The notes: generated from the sequence alone by a model not told the origin. A stretch of DNA of 64,000 nucleotides from Pontibacterium sp964228735 (GCF_964228735.1 NZ_CAXRBQ010000086.1:62001-126000), one strand, 5' to 3'. Numbered from the stretch's first letter, positions 50,950 to 60,047 are shown. A program made the numbers and translations.

Positions 50950-51549
50950 TTATCTCAGTGCTGTCCATTCCTTGATGATTAACGTGATGCTGAGCGTGTC
51001 CCTGCTCAACCGGATTTTACCCGGCAAAGTGTATCTGTCGTGCTGACTGTAACGCAAATAGTTTACCTGCCAGCCATCCTGGTGCAACTGGGATAAGCGA
51101 TTGTTGCTCAGTTGATGCTGGAAAGGCGAATCCGGTGATGGCAGGCCCCGTACCCACCATTGAATCTGCTGCACTGGCACGGCCCAACCAAGAGTATCGT
51201 ACATCAGGGCTTCCGGGGAGCTAGCCTGGTAGTCGCCCTCACCGGCAATGCTGATTTTCACATCACCCGGCTGCCCCACAATGCGTGCACCACCCTGACC
51301 AAGCGGGCCGGTCATTTCGATGGCGTATTGCTGATCGAGTTGTTGCCAGTACAGGTTGGCGGACTGGCTGTCGTCCGGGGTGCGGATGCCGATCTTGCCA
51401 CTGAGTTCCCAGTCGGTGATGGCGGCCATCTCCAGCTGGTATTCAGCCCAGCTACCAGCTGGGACCGCAACCGGCTGTTGAACGCTCCATGCACTACAGC
51501 CGGACAGAACGATCAACAGGCTCAAAGCCGAAATGCGTAACAGTGACAT
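50950..51549 (-). CDS. lolB: Outer-membrane lipoprotein receptor LolB
   Basis: A 199-residue lipoprotein: signal peptide with lipobox LSGC (Cys18), then the LolB beta-barrel-like fold (AITDWELSGKIGIRT, ANLYWQQLDQQYAIEMTGPLGQGGARI). It receives lipoproteins from LolA and inserts them in the outer membrane. It starts two bases after the upstream TPR lipoprotein. In most relatives ispE follows; here it does not. Confidence 0.92.
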   Translation of the reverse strand: MSLLRISALSLLIVLSGCSAWSVQQPVAVPAGSWAEYQLEMAAITDWELSGKIGIRTPDDSQSANLYWQQLDQQYAIEMTGPLGQGGARIVGQPGDVKISIAGEGDYQASSPEALMYDTLGWAVPVQQIQWWVRGLPSPDSPFQHQLSNNRLSQLHQDGWQVNYLRYSQHDRYTLPGKIRLSRDTLSITLIIKEWTALR

Positions 51550-51551
51550 TA

Positions 51552-53246
51552 TTACCGTGCCCCGATAGCCTGGGCTGCTTCCTGCAGGTGACTGTTATCC
51601 GGATCTTTCGCCAGGGCTTCATCCAGTAGTGCACGTGCTTTCTGTTTATCACCGTTTGCCCAGTACGCTCGCACCAGGTGACCTATCACTTCGCCGTCCT
51701 TGATCTCATCGTACGCGCGTTGCAGATACTGGATCGATTCTTCATAGCGCTGCAGTTTGAACAACACCCAACCCATTGAATCGATTATCGCTGGATCGTT
51801 TGGGCGGATCTCCAGAGCTTTGGCGATCAGCTCATAGGCTTCTTCATAACGCTCGGTGTGGATCGTGAGGGTATAACCCAAGGCGTTCATGGCCAGGGAA
51901 CTGTCGGGCTCAATCTCCAGAATCTTGCGCAGGTCCTCTTCGGCACGGGCAAAGTCGATGCTTTCCAGCATCATGGCGCGGGTGTACAGCAGGTTGACGT
52001 CATCGCTGTAGCGCGTCAGTGCTTCTTCCAATACGACCAGCGCGTCATCGGTAAAGTTGTGCAGATTCAGCCACTCCGCTTCCATGGTGTATAGCTGGCT
52101 GGCCAGGTCAGGACGGGTTTTACGCAGGTCGCCGATGATGCCGGTGAGGCGTTCACGGTCCTCAGGTGAATCGAGCAGTGCGGATACACGACCGATTGCC
52201 TGGAATGTGGTTGCGGGATCATCAACCTTGAGATAGTGATCGATAGCCTGGTCGATTTGACCTTGCTGCTGAGCGATGGTGCCTAAATAGAAGTAGGGAC
52301 GGGTATCGTTGCTGTTCTGCTCCAGCAATTCATTCAGCAGGATTTGAGCGTCATCACCGCGATTGTTTTCCAGCAGCAACAGTGCCAGGTAGAACTTGAG
52401 CTGGTAGTCCTTGTTGTTGATCGCCAGGATCTCCTGGGCCTGGGCTACACCTTTTTCTATCTGACCTGACTGAAACAGCAACTGGGTGTTGAGGATCATC
52501 AGCGACTGATTGTCAGGCTGGGACTTCAGCGCCGGTGCCAGTGTCTGCAGGGCCTGAGTAAACTGGCCACGCAGGCGCAGCAGTTCCGCTTTCTGGGCAA
52601 TGGCATCGGCGCTGCGTGCATCAATGGCCAAAGCGGTTTCGTAAGCGTCCAGCGCAGCATCAAGGTTTTTCTGCTGTTTATAGAGCAGTCCCTGGGTGAC
52701 CAGCACGTCGGTTTGGTTCGGTTCTTTATCCAGCAGCTGGGTGAACAGGTTGATATAGCCGCTGATTACCTCGTTGGGCATTTCGGGAATCTGCCCACGG
52801 ATCACCGCCAGCATTCGCGGGCGGTCAAATTCAAGGGCACGCTCCACCAGTGGCATCGCCTCTTCGTAACGCTTCTGGTGCAGCAGGATGCTGGCGGAGA
52901 TTTGGTACGGTTCGGCATTTTCCGGATCGGTTTCGATCCAGAGCCCCGCCGCTTCGGTGATGCCTTCCACACTGCGCAGGTACTGCGCGACGCGGGTGGC
53001 ACGCTCGGCAATCGCCGGATCACGGTTCAGGCGCGCCTGCTTGATGTAGTTGTTCAGGGCAAGATCAAACTGACCCTGTTGGCCTGCCAGTTCGGCAACC
53101 AGCAGCTCATAGATCGACTCGCGGTTGAACTCGCCCGGGGTATAGGTCGGCGGCTGCACAACGTAGGCATCCTGTTCACGAGTGTTCTGCATGCTGCAGC
53201 CGGAGAGTAGGGCGGCAGTGATTAAAGCGTAGAGGCGTATTTTCAT
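51552..53246 (-). CDS. TPR-repeat lipoprotein
   Basis: A 564-residue protein with a lipoprotein signal peptide (LLSGC, Cys16) and at least ten tetratricopeptide-like repeats over residues ~45-555, for example NLLYTRAMMLESIDFARAEE and AMNALGYTLTIHTERYEEAY. It is the counterpart of the TPR protein found between hemA and lolB in Pseudomonas. It probably sits on the outer membrane as a protein-protein adaptor; the function is not known. It is coupled to lolB (2-bp gap) and divergent from hemA. Confidence 0.85.
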   Translation of the reverse strand: MKIRLYALITAALLSGCSMQNTREQDAYVVQPPTYTPGEFNRESIYELLVAELAGQQGQFDLALNNYIKQARLNRDPAIAERATRVAQYLRSVEGITEAAGLWIETDPENAEPYQISASILLHQKRYEEAMPLVERALEFDRPRMLAVIRGQIPEMPNEVISGYINLFTQLLDKEPNQTDVLVTQGLLYKQQKNLDAALDAYETALAIDARSADAIAQKAELLRLRGQFTQALQTLAPALKSQPDNQSLMILNTQLLFQSGQIEKGVAQAQEILAINNKDYQLKFYLALLLLENNRGDDAQILLNELLEQNSNDTRPYFYLGTIAQQQGQIDQAIDHYLKVDDPATTFQAIGRVSALLDSPEDRERLTGIIGDLRKTRPDLASQLYTMEAEWLNLHNFTDDALVVLEEALTRYSDDVNLLYTRAMMLESIDFARAEEDLRKILEIEPDSSLAMNALGYTLTIHTERYEEAYELIAKALEIRPNDPAIIDSMGWVLFKLQRYEESIQYLQRAYDEIKDGEVIGHLVRAYWANGDKQKARALLDEALAKDPDNSHLQEAAQAIGAR

Positions 53247-53519
53247 GTGATGATGAGCCGGCGTCCCTGTGTTTTCAGGTCACTATAGATGAATCTTGGG
53301 GTGAATGTCAGTCTACCAGACTGTGGACTGCATCCGGGCTGCTTGGTTCAGAATCGCTTTTGCTCTGCGTTTTGCGGCTTTACGTACGAAAGTATGGTGT
53401 CAGATCAGCGAAATAGCGGAGCGTATTTTTAACCTTTTGCACAAAGCGTTGTATCATAGCGCGCTTGATTTAAATCACTGGACTGCATTCGTCTTTTACA
53501 GAGGTAGTTTTTGGGCGTT

Positions 53520-54794
53520 ATGGCTTTATTGGCGTTAGGTATTAACCATAAAACCGCTCCGGTATCGGTGAGGGAACGTGTTGCGTTTACTCCCGAGCAG
53601 CTTACGGACGCGTTGTCTGACGCACGCGTGTCTGCCTCTCTGAAAGAAGTGGCGATTCTGTCCACCTGTAACCGCACCGAACTGTACTGCACCACCGAAC
53701 TCGAAGGTACCCGTGCCCTGCTTGAGTGGCTGGGGCGTTTCCACGATCTTGATCCCGACCAGCTGCAGCAGTGCTCCTACGCGCATTGGGGGGAAGACGC
53801 CGCCCGCCATATGATGCGTGTGGCCAGTGGTCTGGATTCCCTGGTACTGGGTGAACCGCAGATTCTGGGGCAGTTGAAGTCCTCGTTCGCGCTCTCACAG
53901 GATGAAGGACACGTAGGCGCGGAGCTGGGGCGTCTGTTCCAGCAGACGTTCTCTGTAGCCAAACAGGTCCGTACCGATACTGCCATTGGTGAGAACCCGG
54001 TTTCTGTGGCTTATGCCGCCGTAAGCCTGGCACAGCATATCTTCTCGGACCTGAGCAGCAGCCGTGCGCTGCTGATCGGTGCCGGTGAAACCATCGAACT
54101 GGTGGCACGTCACCTGGCGCAGGCGGGCGTGCAGGATATTACGGTGGCGAACCGTACATTGAACCGTGCACTGTCGTTGGCAGAAGAGTTCAACGGTAAG
54201 GCGATTCTGCTGGGTGACATTCCCGAAGCGCTCAGCGATGCAGATATCGTGATCGCCTCCACGGCCAGCCAGCTGCCGATTCTGGGCAAAGGTGCGGTGG
54301 AAGCGGCACTGAAGAAACGTAAGCACGAACCGATCTTTATGGTGGATATTGCGGTACCACGTGATATTGAACCGCAGGTTGCCGATCTGGATGATGTGTA
54401 TCTGTACACTGTCGATGACCTGAAAGAGGTGATCGAAGAGAACCAGCGCAGCCGCGAAAATGCCGCGCGTGAAGCGGAAGAGATCATCGAAGCGGGTGCC
54501 CATGAGTTTATGCGCCAGCTGCGTTCCCTGCTGGCGGTGGATACCCTGACCGCCCTGCGCAGCCAGGCGGAGCAGACCCGTGATCAGGAGCTGGAGAAAG
54601 CAATGCGTCAGTTGCGTAACGGCAAAGACGCGGAAGAGGTGTTATCTCAGCTGGCCCGTGGTCTAACCAACAAAATGTTGCACCAGCCTACCATTCAGAT
54701 GCGTAAAGCCAGTGCCGAAGGCCGCACTGAAGTGCTGTCGGCGGTGCAGGAGCTGTATCAGCTCTCCGAACCGGATCAGAACGATACCAAATAA
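53520..54794 (+). CDS. hemA: Glutamyl-tRNA reductase
   Basis: A 424-residue enzyme that reduces glutamyl-tRNA to glutamate-1-semialdehyde, the first step of haem synthesis. LALGINHKTAPVSVRERVAF, the catalytic Cys in LSTCNRTELY, GEPQILGQLK and the NADPH fold LLIGAGETIELVARHL are present. I annotate the ATG at 53520 (MALLALG) by homology, but GAGGT at 53501-53505 is better placed for a TTG at 53511, which would add three residues. prfA starts at the very next base after its stop. Confidence 0.95.
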   Translation: MALLALGINHKTAPVSVRERVAFTPEQLTDALSDARVSASLKEVAILSTCNRTELYCTTELEGTRALLEWLGRFHDLDPDQLQQCSYAHWGEDAARHMMRVASGLDSLVLGEPQILGQLKSSFALSQDEGHVGAELGRLFQQTFSVAKQVRTDTAIGENPVSVAYAAVSLAQHIFSDLSSSRALLIGAGETIELVARHLAQAGVQDITVANRTLNRALSLAEEFNGKAILLGDIPEALSDADIVIASTASQLPILGKGAVEAALKKRKHEPIFMVDIAVPRDIEPQVADLDDVYLYTVDDLKEVIEENQRSRENAAREAEEIIEAGAHEFMRQLRSLLAVDTLTALRSQAEQTRDQELEKAMRQLRNGKDAEEVLSQLARGLTNKMLHQPTIQMRKASAEGRTEVLSAVQELYQLSEPDQNDTK

Positions 54795-55880
54795 ATGAAA
54801 GAATCCATTCTTGCGAAATTAGAGAAGCTCAGCGACCGCTACGAAGAGCTTGCTGCGCTGATGTCTGATGCGGACGTAATTTCCGATCAGAACCTGTTCC
54901 GTGACTACTCCAAGGAGTATGCGGAGCTGGAGCCAGTAGTAAAAAGCTTTGCTGCTTACAACGAGGCACTCTCCGATCTGGAGGAAGCCGAAATAATGCT
55001 GAAGGACGACGATCCGGATATGCGTGAGATGGCGAAGGATGAGTTTTCCGATGCCAAGGCGCGTATTGAGTCACTGGAAGTAGAGCTGCAGATCCTGCTG
55101 CTGCCAAAAGACCCGAACGACTCCCGTAACGTCTTTCTCGAGATCCGTGCCGGTACCGGCGGTGATGAAGCGGCGATCTTCTCGGGCGACCTGTTCCGCA
55201 TGTACTCTCGCTATGCGGAAAGCATGGGCTGGAAAGTTGAAGTGGTCAGCGCCAACGAAGGTGAGCACGGCGGTTATAAAGAACTGATCAGCCGTGTAGT
55301 GGGGGCAGATGTGTTCTCCCGCCTGAAATTTGAATCCGGTGCTCACCGTGTACAGCGTGTACCGGAAACCGAATCCCAGGGCCGTATCCACACTTCTGCC
55401 TGCACCGTCGCCGTGATGCCGGAGATGGATGAGGTGGAGGCGATCGAGATCAACAAGGCGGACCTGCGCGTGGATACCTTCCGTGCCTCCGGTGCCGGTG
55501 GTCAGCACGTCAACAAAACTGACTCGGCGATCCGTATTACCCATATCCCAACCGGTGTGGTGGTTGAGTGTCAGGAAGAGCGTTCCCAGCATAAGAACCG
55601 TGCCAAGGCGATGTCGCTGTTGGCGTCCCGTCTGCAGGCTGCTGAGATGGAGCGTCATGCTGCAGAGCAAGCAAGTACCCGTAAGAGCCTGGTAGGCAGC
55701 GGTGACCGTTCCGAACGTATCCGTACCTACAACTATCCACAGGGCCGTGTCACCGATCACCGTATCAACCTGACCCTGTATAAGTTGCAGGAAGTGATGG
55801 CAGGTGAGCTGGGGCATGTGGTTGATCCCCTGATGAACGAGTATCAGGCAGAGCAGCTGGGCGCATTGTCCGACGCCTGA
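54795..55880 (+). CDS. prfA: Peptide chain release factor 1
   Basis: A 361-residue factor that ends translation at UAA and UAG. The GGQ motif is in GAGGQHVNKTDSAIR, and the anticodon-like recognition region lies in the PETESQGRIHTSA stretch. The start is directly against the hemA stop, the classical hemA-prfA-prmC order, allowing methylation of the GGQ glutamine by the next gene product. Confidence 0.96.
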   Translation: MKESILAKLEKLSDRYEELAALMSDADVISDQNLFRDYSKEYAELEPVVKSFAAYNEALSDLEEAEIMLKDDDPDMREMAKDEFSDAKARIESLEVELQILLLPKDPNDSRNVFLEIRAGTGGDEAAIFSGDLFRMYSRYAESMGWKVEVVSANEGEHGGYKELISRVVGADVFSRLKFESGAHRVQRVPETESQGRIHTSACTVAVMPEMDEVEAIEINKADLRVDTFRASGAGGQHVNKTDSAIRITHIPTGVVVECQEERSQHKNRAKAMSLLASRLQAAEMERHAAEQASTRKSLVGSGDRSERIRTYNYPQGRVTDHRINLTLYKLQEVMAGELGHVVDPLMNEYQAEQLGALSDA

Positions 55881-55904
55881 TCTGTTTGCAAAGAACTGTT
55901 TCAA

Positions 55905-55937
55905 GGCCCCGATACTGTTTAGTACCGGGGCTTTTTT
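55905..55937 (+). terminator. Intrinsic terminator between prfA and prmC
   Basis: GCCCCG-A-TACT pairs with AGTA-C-CGGGGC around GTTT, followed by six T. prmC starts 101 bases later, so either it has its own promoter or the terminator is partly read through. Confidence 0.8.
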
Positions 55938-56037
55938 GTCTTAATCCGAAACGGCAATAACTCGCTCGTTGGTCGACTTCTGCGACCTGAGGCGTCAGAG
56001 TAGTATGAAAGCCGTTGTACAATCCTGCGGGTAGCAC

Positions 56038-56886
56038 ATGAATATTGAACAAGCTGTGGCGCAGCACGCGCGTTTACAAGAGGTGAGTGATTCCTCCCGT
56101 CTGGACGCTGAGCTGTTACTCTGCCATGTAATAGAGCAGCCACGCAGCTATCTGTTTACCTGGTCTGATCGGGAATTATCCACCGAACAGTCCAATGCCT
56201 ATGAAGCACTCCTGCAGCGCCGTTTGCTGGGTGAGCCGGTTGCGCACCTGATCGGTTCTCAGGCGTTCTGGACACTGGATCTGGAGGTTACCCCCGATAC
56301 GCTGATTCCCCGGCCTGAGACCGAAACCCTGGTGGAGGTGGCTTTGGATAAACTGGTGGATGGGCCTTACCGTGTGGCGGACCTGGGCACCGGAACCGGT
56401 GCGATCGCGCTGTCCCTGGCGTCGGAGCGCAGAAGCTGGCAGGTGGTTGGATGTGACCGCGTCGATGCTGCGGTTCAGCTGGCAGAGCGCAATCGCCAAC
56501 GGCTGGAGATCAGCAATGCCGAGTTTGTTCAGGGGAGCTGGTTTGAGCCACTGCAGGGTAGGTTCGATATGATCGTCAGCAATCCGCCCTATATTGATCC
56601 CGATGATCCACACCTGCAGCAGGGCGATGTGCGGTTTGAGCCGCTCAGTGCGCTGATTGCCGATAATCAGGGGATGGCGGATATTGAGCAGATCGCCGGC
56701 ACCGCGCGAACGTTTTTAAATGCAGGCGGTTGGCTGCTGTTTGAGCATGGCTATGATCAAGGACCTGTGTCCCGCGAGCTGCTACAACGGCTTGGATATA
56801 CGAATGTAGAAACCATACAGGACCTGGGTGCACGCGACCGTGTCACCCTGGGCTGTTGGAGAGGTAGTGAAGACAATGCTGAGTGA
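56038..56886 (+). CDS. prmC: Release factor glutamine N5-methyltransferase
   Basis: A 282-residue SAM-dependent methyltransferase that modifies the GGQ glutamine of release factors. The SAM loop is DLGTGTGAIALSLA, and the catalytic NPPY motif is in VSNPPYIDPDD. It follows prfA, its substrate gene. It overlaps moeB by 11 bases. Confidence 0.95.
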   Translation: MNIEQAVAQHARLQEVSDSSRLDAELLLCHVIEQPRSYLFTWSDRELSTEQSNAYEALLQRRLLGEPVAHLIGSQAFWTLDLEVTPDTLIPRPETETLVEVALDKLVDGPYRVADLGTGTGAIALSLASERRSWQVVGCDRVDAAVQLAERNRQRLEISNAEFVQGSWFEPLQGRFDMIVSNPPYIDPDDPHLQQGDVRFEPLSALIADNQGMADIEQIAGTARTFLNAGGWLLFEHGYDQGPVSRELLQRLGYTNVETIQDLGARDRVTLGCWRGSEDNAE

Positions 56887-57637
56887 TGAACAGTTACTGC
56901 GGTACAGCCGCCAGATTATGTTGCCCGAAGTTGAGATCGATGGGCAGGAAGCCTGGCTGAACGCTTCTGTACTGGTGCTGGGTGTAGGTGGCTTGGGCAG
57001 TCCTGTGGCCATGTACCTGGCTGCTGCCGGAGTGGGTGAGCTGGTGCTGGTGGATGATGACGAAGTTGACCTCTCTAACCTGCAGCGACAGATCGCGCAT
57101 ACAACCGATCGTATCGGTGAGCCTAAAGTGGAGTCGGCCAAGGCAACACTGAATGCACTGAATCCGGAAGTGCGTATCCGTACCATCAACCAGCGCCTCT
57201 CCGGCGAGGAGATGGATGCGCTGGTGGCCGAGGTGGATCTGGTGGTTGATTGCACCGATAACTTCACCACCCGCTTCGCTGTCAATGAAGCTTGTGTAAA
57301 GCACAAGAAACCGCTGGTGTCGGGTGCGGCCATCCGCATCGAAGGCCAGGTGGCCGTGTACGATCCTCGCCAGGAGGATTCCCCGTGCTACCAGTGCCTG
57401 TACAAGCAGGGCGACGATGAGAACCTGACCTGCTCCGAGTCCGGTGTACTGGCGCCGCTGGTGGGTATCGTGGGCGCGGTGCAGGCGATGGAAGCCCTGA
57501 AAGTGCTGGCGAATATCGGCGAACCGTTGGTGGGCAAGCTGCTACTATTGGACGGTCGCACCATGGAGTGGCGCTCCCTTAAACTGCGTAAGGACAAAGC
57601 CTGTCCGATATGTTCAGAAGGGAATGCAGATGAGTGA
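56876..57637 (+). CDS. moeB: Molybdopterin-synthase adenylyltransferase (MoeB/ThiF/HesA family)
   Basis: A 253-residue E1-like enzyme. The ATP loop is LGVGGLGSPVAMYLAAAGVG, the adenylation site DDDEVDLSNLQRQI, and the zinc cysteines are in CYQC and CPIC. It activates a small sulfur-carrier protein (MoaD or ThiS) with ATP. The prfA-prmC-moeB order supports MoeB. The start at 56876 has GAGGT upstream and overlaps prmC. Confidence 0.9.
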   Translation: MLSDEQLLRYSRQIMLPEVEIDGQEAWLNASVLVLGVGGLGSPVAMYLAAAGVGELVLVDDDEVDLSNLQRQIAHTTDRIGEPKVESAKATLNALNPEVRIRTINQRLSGEEMDALVAEVDLVVDCTDNFTTRFAVNEACVKHKKPLVSGAAIRIEGQVAVYDPRQEDSPCYQCLYKQGDDENLTCSESGVLAPLVGIVGAVQAMEALKVLANIGEPLVGKLLLLDGRTMEWRSLKLRKDKACPICSEGNADE

Positions 57638-58061
57638 AATGGAACAACTCTCCAACATCGATGAAACCGTGATTAAGGTACTGAGCGAGAGCAAAGTCAT
57701 TGCCCTGGTTGGTGCCAGTCCTAAATCGGAACGTGCCAGCCATCGGGTGATGAATTATTTGCTGCAGCGTGGCTACGAGGTGATTCCGGTCAACCCGGTG
57801 CAGAAGGGCAACGCGATCCTTGGGCAGACTGTGGTGGGTTCCCTGGCGGAGATCGGCAAGCCGATCGATATGGTGGATGTGTTCCGTAATTCTGAAGCGG
57901 CGGGTGCTGTGATTGATGAAGCGATCGCCGTTGGTGCTAAGGCGGTCTGGCTGCAACTGGACGTGATCAATGAAGCCGGTGCTGCCCGGGCGCGTAAGGC
58001 TGGTCTGGACGTGGTGATGGACCGCTGCCCGAAAATTGAGATTCCTCGGTTGGGGCTCTAA
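57630..58061 (+). CDS. CoA-binding protein (YccU family)
   Basis: A 143-residue Rossmann-fold protein. VIALVGASPKSERASHRVMNYLLQ opens the fold and VWLQLDVINEAGAARARKAGL and VMDRCPKIE are family features of the CoA-binding domain. The exact role is not known. The ATG at 57630 has AGAAGGGA seven bases upstream, better than an ATG at 57624; it overlaps moeB by eight bases. Confidence 0.85.
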   Translation: MSEMEQLSNIDETVIKVLSESKVIALVGASPKSERASHRVMNYLLQRGYEVIPVNPVQKGNAILGQTVVGSLAEIGKPIDMVDVFRNSEAAGAVIDEAIAVGAKAVWLQLDVINEAGAARARKAGLDVVMDRCPKIEIPRLGL

Positions 58062-58094
58062 TCGATCCGTTCACACTCTCCGGTATACAAAAAC

Positions 58095-58125
58095 AAAAAA
58101 GCCACCTGCATCGGTGGCTTTTTCT
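58095..58125. terminator. Bidirectional terminator
   Basis: GCCACC (58101-58106) pairs with GGTGGC (58113-58118), with a run of A before and T after, between convergent genes. Confidence 0.85.
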
Positions 58126-58139
58126 TTTACGGCGCAACC

Positions 58140-58391
58140 TCAAATCGGTTGGCGGTTTTCGGTCGTCAGAATCATGATCAACGCTTCACTGTGCTCCAGC
58201 GCATCCCGACCCAGTGGTGTCAGATAACCCCCATCGTCCTGGGTGATCAGGCCCTTGTCGTGCAGGCGTTTCGCAGCATCAATCATCTCCTGCGCTGCCG
58301 TATGGTGGACTTTAATGCCACTCTGGGTGGATTCCAGAGAAAACTGGCTGAGCAGGTTCAGTTCATCAAGTAGAGACTGGTTGTACGGCAT
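58140..58391 (-). CDS. TIGR02647-family small protein
   Basis: An 83-residue protein resembling the conserved DNA-binding-like family TIGR02647 of Pseudomonas relatives (SLLDELNLLSQFSLESTQSG, IKVHHTAAQEMIDAAKRLHD, GGYLTPLGRDALEH). AAGGA precedes the ATG. The winged-helix-like pattern suggests nucleic-acid binding, but the function is not known. Confidence 0.75.
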   Translation of the reverse strand: MPYNQSLLDELNLLSQFSLESTQSGIKVHHTAAQEMIDAAKRLHDKGLITQDDGGYLTPLGRDALEHSEALIMILTTENRQPI

Positions 58392-58441
58392 CTGTTGGTT
58401 CCTTCTGTCAGACCGGAAATTAGTTCCGGCTCATAGAGACA

Positions 58442-58627
58442 TCACAGCAGGTCAGACGCGCGGTGCACAGACTCCGGGGTTGGTCGAGCGGGAGTGTGCT
58501 CAGAGGAGGCAATGTGCACGCTATCCTTGCGAATAATACGAATGACCTTCTCTACTCTAGCACCTTTAGTATGCTGTTTGACAATATGTGGATTGTTCGT
58601 AGCTTCAGCGACGGCTTTGAAATCCAT
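58442..58627 (-). CDS. Small hypothetical protein
   Basis: A 61-residue frame with a very good ribosome binding site (AAAGGAG, seven bases before the ATG on the minus strand). The protein is basic and has no hydrophobic segment: MDFKAVAEATNNPH at the start, then KVIRIIRKDSVHIASSEH. I recognise no family. The start signal is the main support. Confidence 0.45.
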   Translation of the reverse strand: MDFKAVAEATNNPHIVKQHTKGARVEKVIRIIRKDSVHIASSEHTPARPTPESVHRASDLL

Positions 58628-59003
58628 AATTGGACTCCTTTTACTTATTATTCTGAGATTGCCTGTTGGTACGTTGCATTCACAGGATGTAGGAACAGTA
58701 CGGAATTAATCAGCAAGAACATAGGTGCGGTCGGATACATTGTCCGACCTGGTTTTTGTGTCTATCCACTATCGGACAGTTGTTCCTGAGTCACCAGTCA
58801 ACTTTGGTTTGATGTGCTACTGCAGCATGTTTAAAACTCATGTTGATAGCGTGATATTGGGTTGCGTAGGGAATCTTTCTGCTCTTATCTGAAATACGAA
58901 GCTTTCCACCGAATAAGCGCAGCAAAACGCTGACTTATCTCTGCCTAAGCGGGCTATTATTGCTAAAAATTCTTACACCCTTTTTTGATCCGGAGGTCAC
59001 CTC
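58628..59003. other. Gap upstream of ridA with an orphan terminator
   Basis: The 376-bp stretch contains no supported gene. A plus-strand terminator at 58729-58757 is described separately. The ridA ribosome binding site (CCGGAGG) ends it; the promoter could not be fixed. Confidence 0.4.
58729..58757 (+). terminator. Orphan plus-strand terminator
   Basis: GGTCGGA (58729-58735) pairs with TCCGACC (58743-58749), followed by TGGTTTTT. No annotated plus-strand gene ends here: the previous one has its own terminator at 58095-58125, and the two genes between are on the minus strand. It may end an unannotated small RNA. Confidence 0.55.
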
Positions 59004-59354
59004 ATGAGCATCACTCGTATGGAAACCGGCCAGCGCATGAGCCGTATTGTTATCCACAACAACACCGTATACCTGTGTGGTCAGGTGGCTGCGGACGCAT
59101 CTGCAGGCATCAAAGAGCAGACTCAGACCATGCTGGACAAAGTGGACGCGCTGCTGGAGCAGGCAGGAAGTGACCGTGAAAATATCCTTTCCGCGACTGT
59201 TTACATCCGCGACATGAAAGACTTCGCAGCGATGAACGAAGTATGGGACGCATGGGTACCGGAAGGTTTTGCCCCTGCACGTGCGTGCGTTGAAGCACGT
59301 ATGGCACGCCCAGAGCTGCTGGTGGAAGTGTCTGTGATTGCTGCGCAGAAGTAA
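59004..59354 (+). CDS. RidA/YjgF-family enamine/imine deaminase
   Basis: A 116-residue protein of the RidA superfamily. The conserved arginine is in ARACVEARM (Arg near residue 94), and YLCGQVAAD and the C-terminal RPELLVEVSVIA fit. RidA proteins hydrolyse reactive 2-aminoacrylate; this divergent member may belong to another Rid subgroup, so I give no symbol. CCGGAGG is a strong ribosome binding site. An inverted-repeat element follows. Confidence 0.88.
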   Translation: MSITRMETGQRMSRIVIHNNTVYLCGQVAADASAGIKEQTQTMLDKVDALLEQAGSDRENILSATVYIRDMKDFAAMNEVWDAWVPEGFAPARACVEARMARPELLVEVSVIAAQK

Positions 59355-59374
59355 TTTTCTGGCGGTAAAGACAA

Positions 59375-59668
59375 GATCAGCTGCACAGGGAAGGTGCGAA
59401 CAAGTCTCGTGAGTGCTCTGCAAGCCCTTAAGCCTGTAGATGCAAGGCGCAGTTTGCAGTTAATGGCCTTAGTCCTTAGCAAAAACTGCAACACCGCAGA
59501 TGCAGGCTTAAGGGCTTGCCCTGCGGGGCTTTCGGGAAAATTCGCACTCGGTGTCAGCGCTTTTTGTAAGGTCTGGACATTACTTCAAAGCTCTTCCTTG
59601 ATTGCGAACCTTCCCGAAAGCCAGAGCGCCTACAGGACTTATTCGCACCTTCCCCAGAGCAGCTGATC
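59375..59668. repeat. MITE-like element with long terminal and nested inverted repeats
   Basis: The ends are inverted repeats of about 32 bases (59375-59406 and 59636-59668), sharing GATCAGCTGC and GGAAGGTGCGAA with few mismatches. Inside are a perfect 17-bp pair, GCAAGCCCTTAAGCCTG (59420-59436) with its complement at 59503-59519; TTGCAGTT (59454-59461) / AACTGCAA (59484-59491) in its loop; and a perfect 12-bp pair at 59527-59538 / 59611-59622 extended by TTCGCA (59541-59546) / TGCGAA (59603-59608). It codes for nothing. A short non-autonomous mobile element or a large structured RNA fits. Confidence 0.7.
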
Positions 59669-59698
59669 TTTCTCTCTTAAACCGGTGTTCTCCGGTTT

Positions 59699-59884
59699 TT
59701 AATTCAGCAAGTCTGCTGTTGTTTCGTACTGCTCTGCCAGCCAGAAATCCGCGGCAGTTTCTCCTTCATCCCTCAATACGGCAGCCTGACGGCGCAGCTC
59801 CTGTATGATCTCTTCCCTGCGAATGCGCGGCTGATCCGCACCTTGCAACTGCGGTGAATTATTCTGAACGGCCTGGTAGTCCAT
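59699..59884 (-). CDS. Small hypothetical protein
   Basis: A 61-residue frame, hydrophilic and rich in Gln, Arg and Glu, predicted helical (REEIIQELRRQAAVLRDEG). AGAGG lies ten bases before the ATG. No family recognised. It stands alone between the repeat element and the ankyrin gene. Confidence 0.45.
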   Translation of the reverse strand: MDYQAVQNNSPQLQGADQPRIRREEIIQELRRQAAVLRDEGETAADFWLAEQYETTADLLN

Positions 59885-60047
59885 CTTCTTAATCCTCTTC
59901 GCGTCTTGTTGTTATCTGTGTTCGAGCAGATTTCGAACAGAAGGTCAGTATAGACGGGAATTCAGATAGAGATATTCCGCGGTCGAAATTTGTACACTTG
60001 TTGATTCCAAAGTGCACAAAAAGTGATTTAGAGCAATTTTTGAGCAG

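Noticed and set aside
58463..58789. 108-codon plus-strand frame over the orphan terminator
   Set aside because: No ribosome binding site and it reads through the terminator and opposite the small minus-strand gene.
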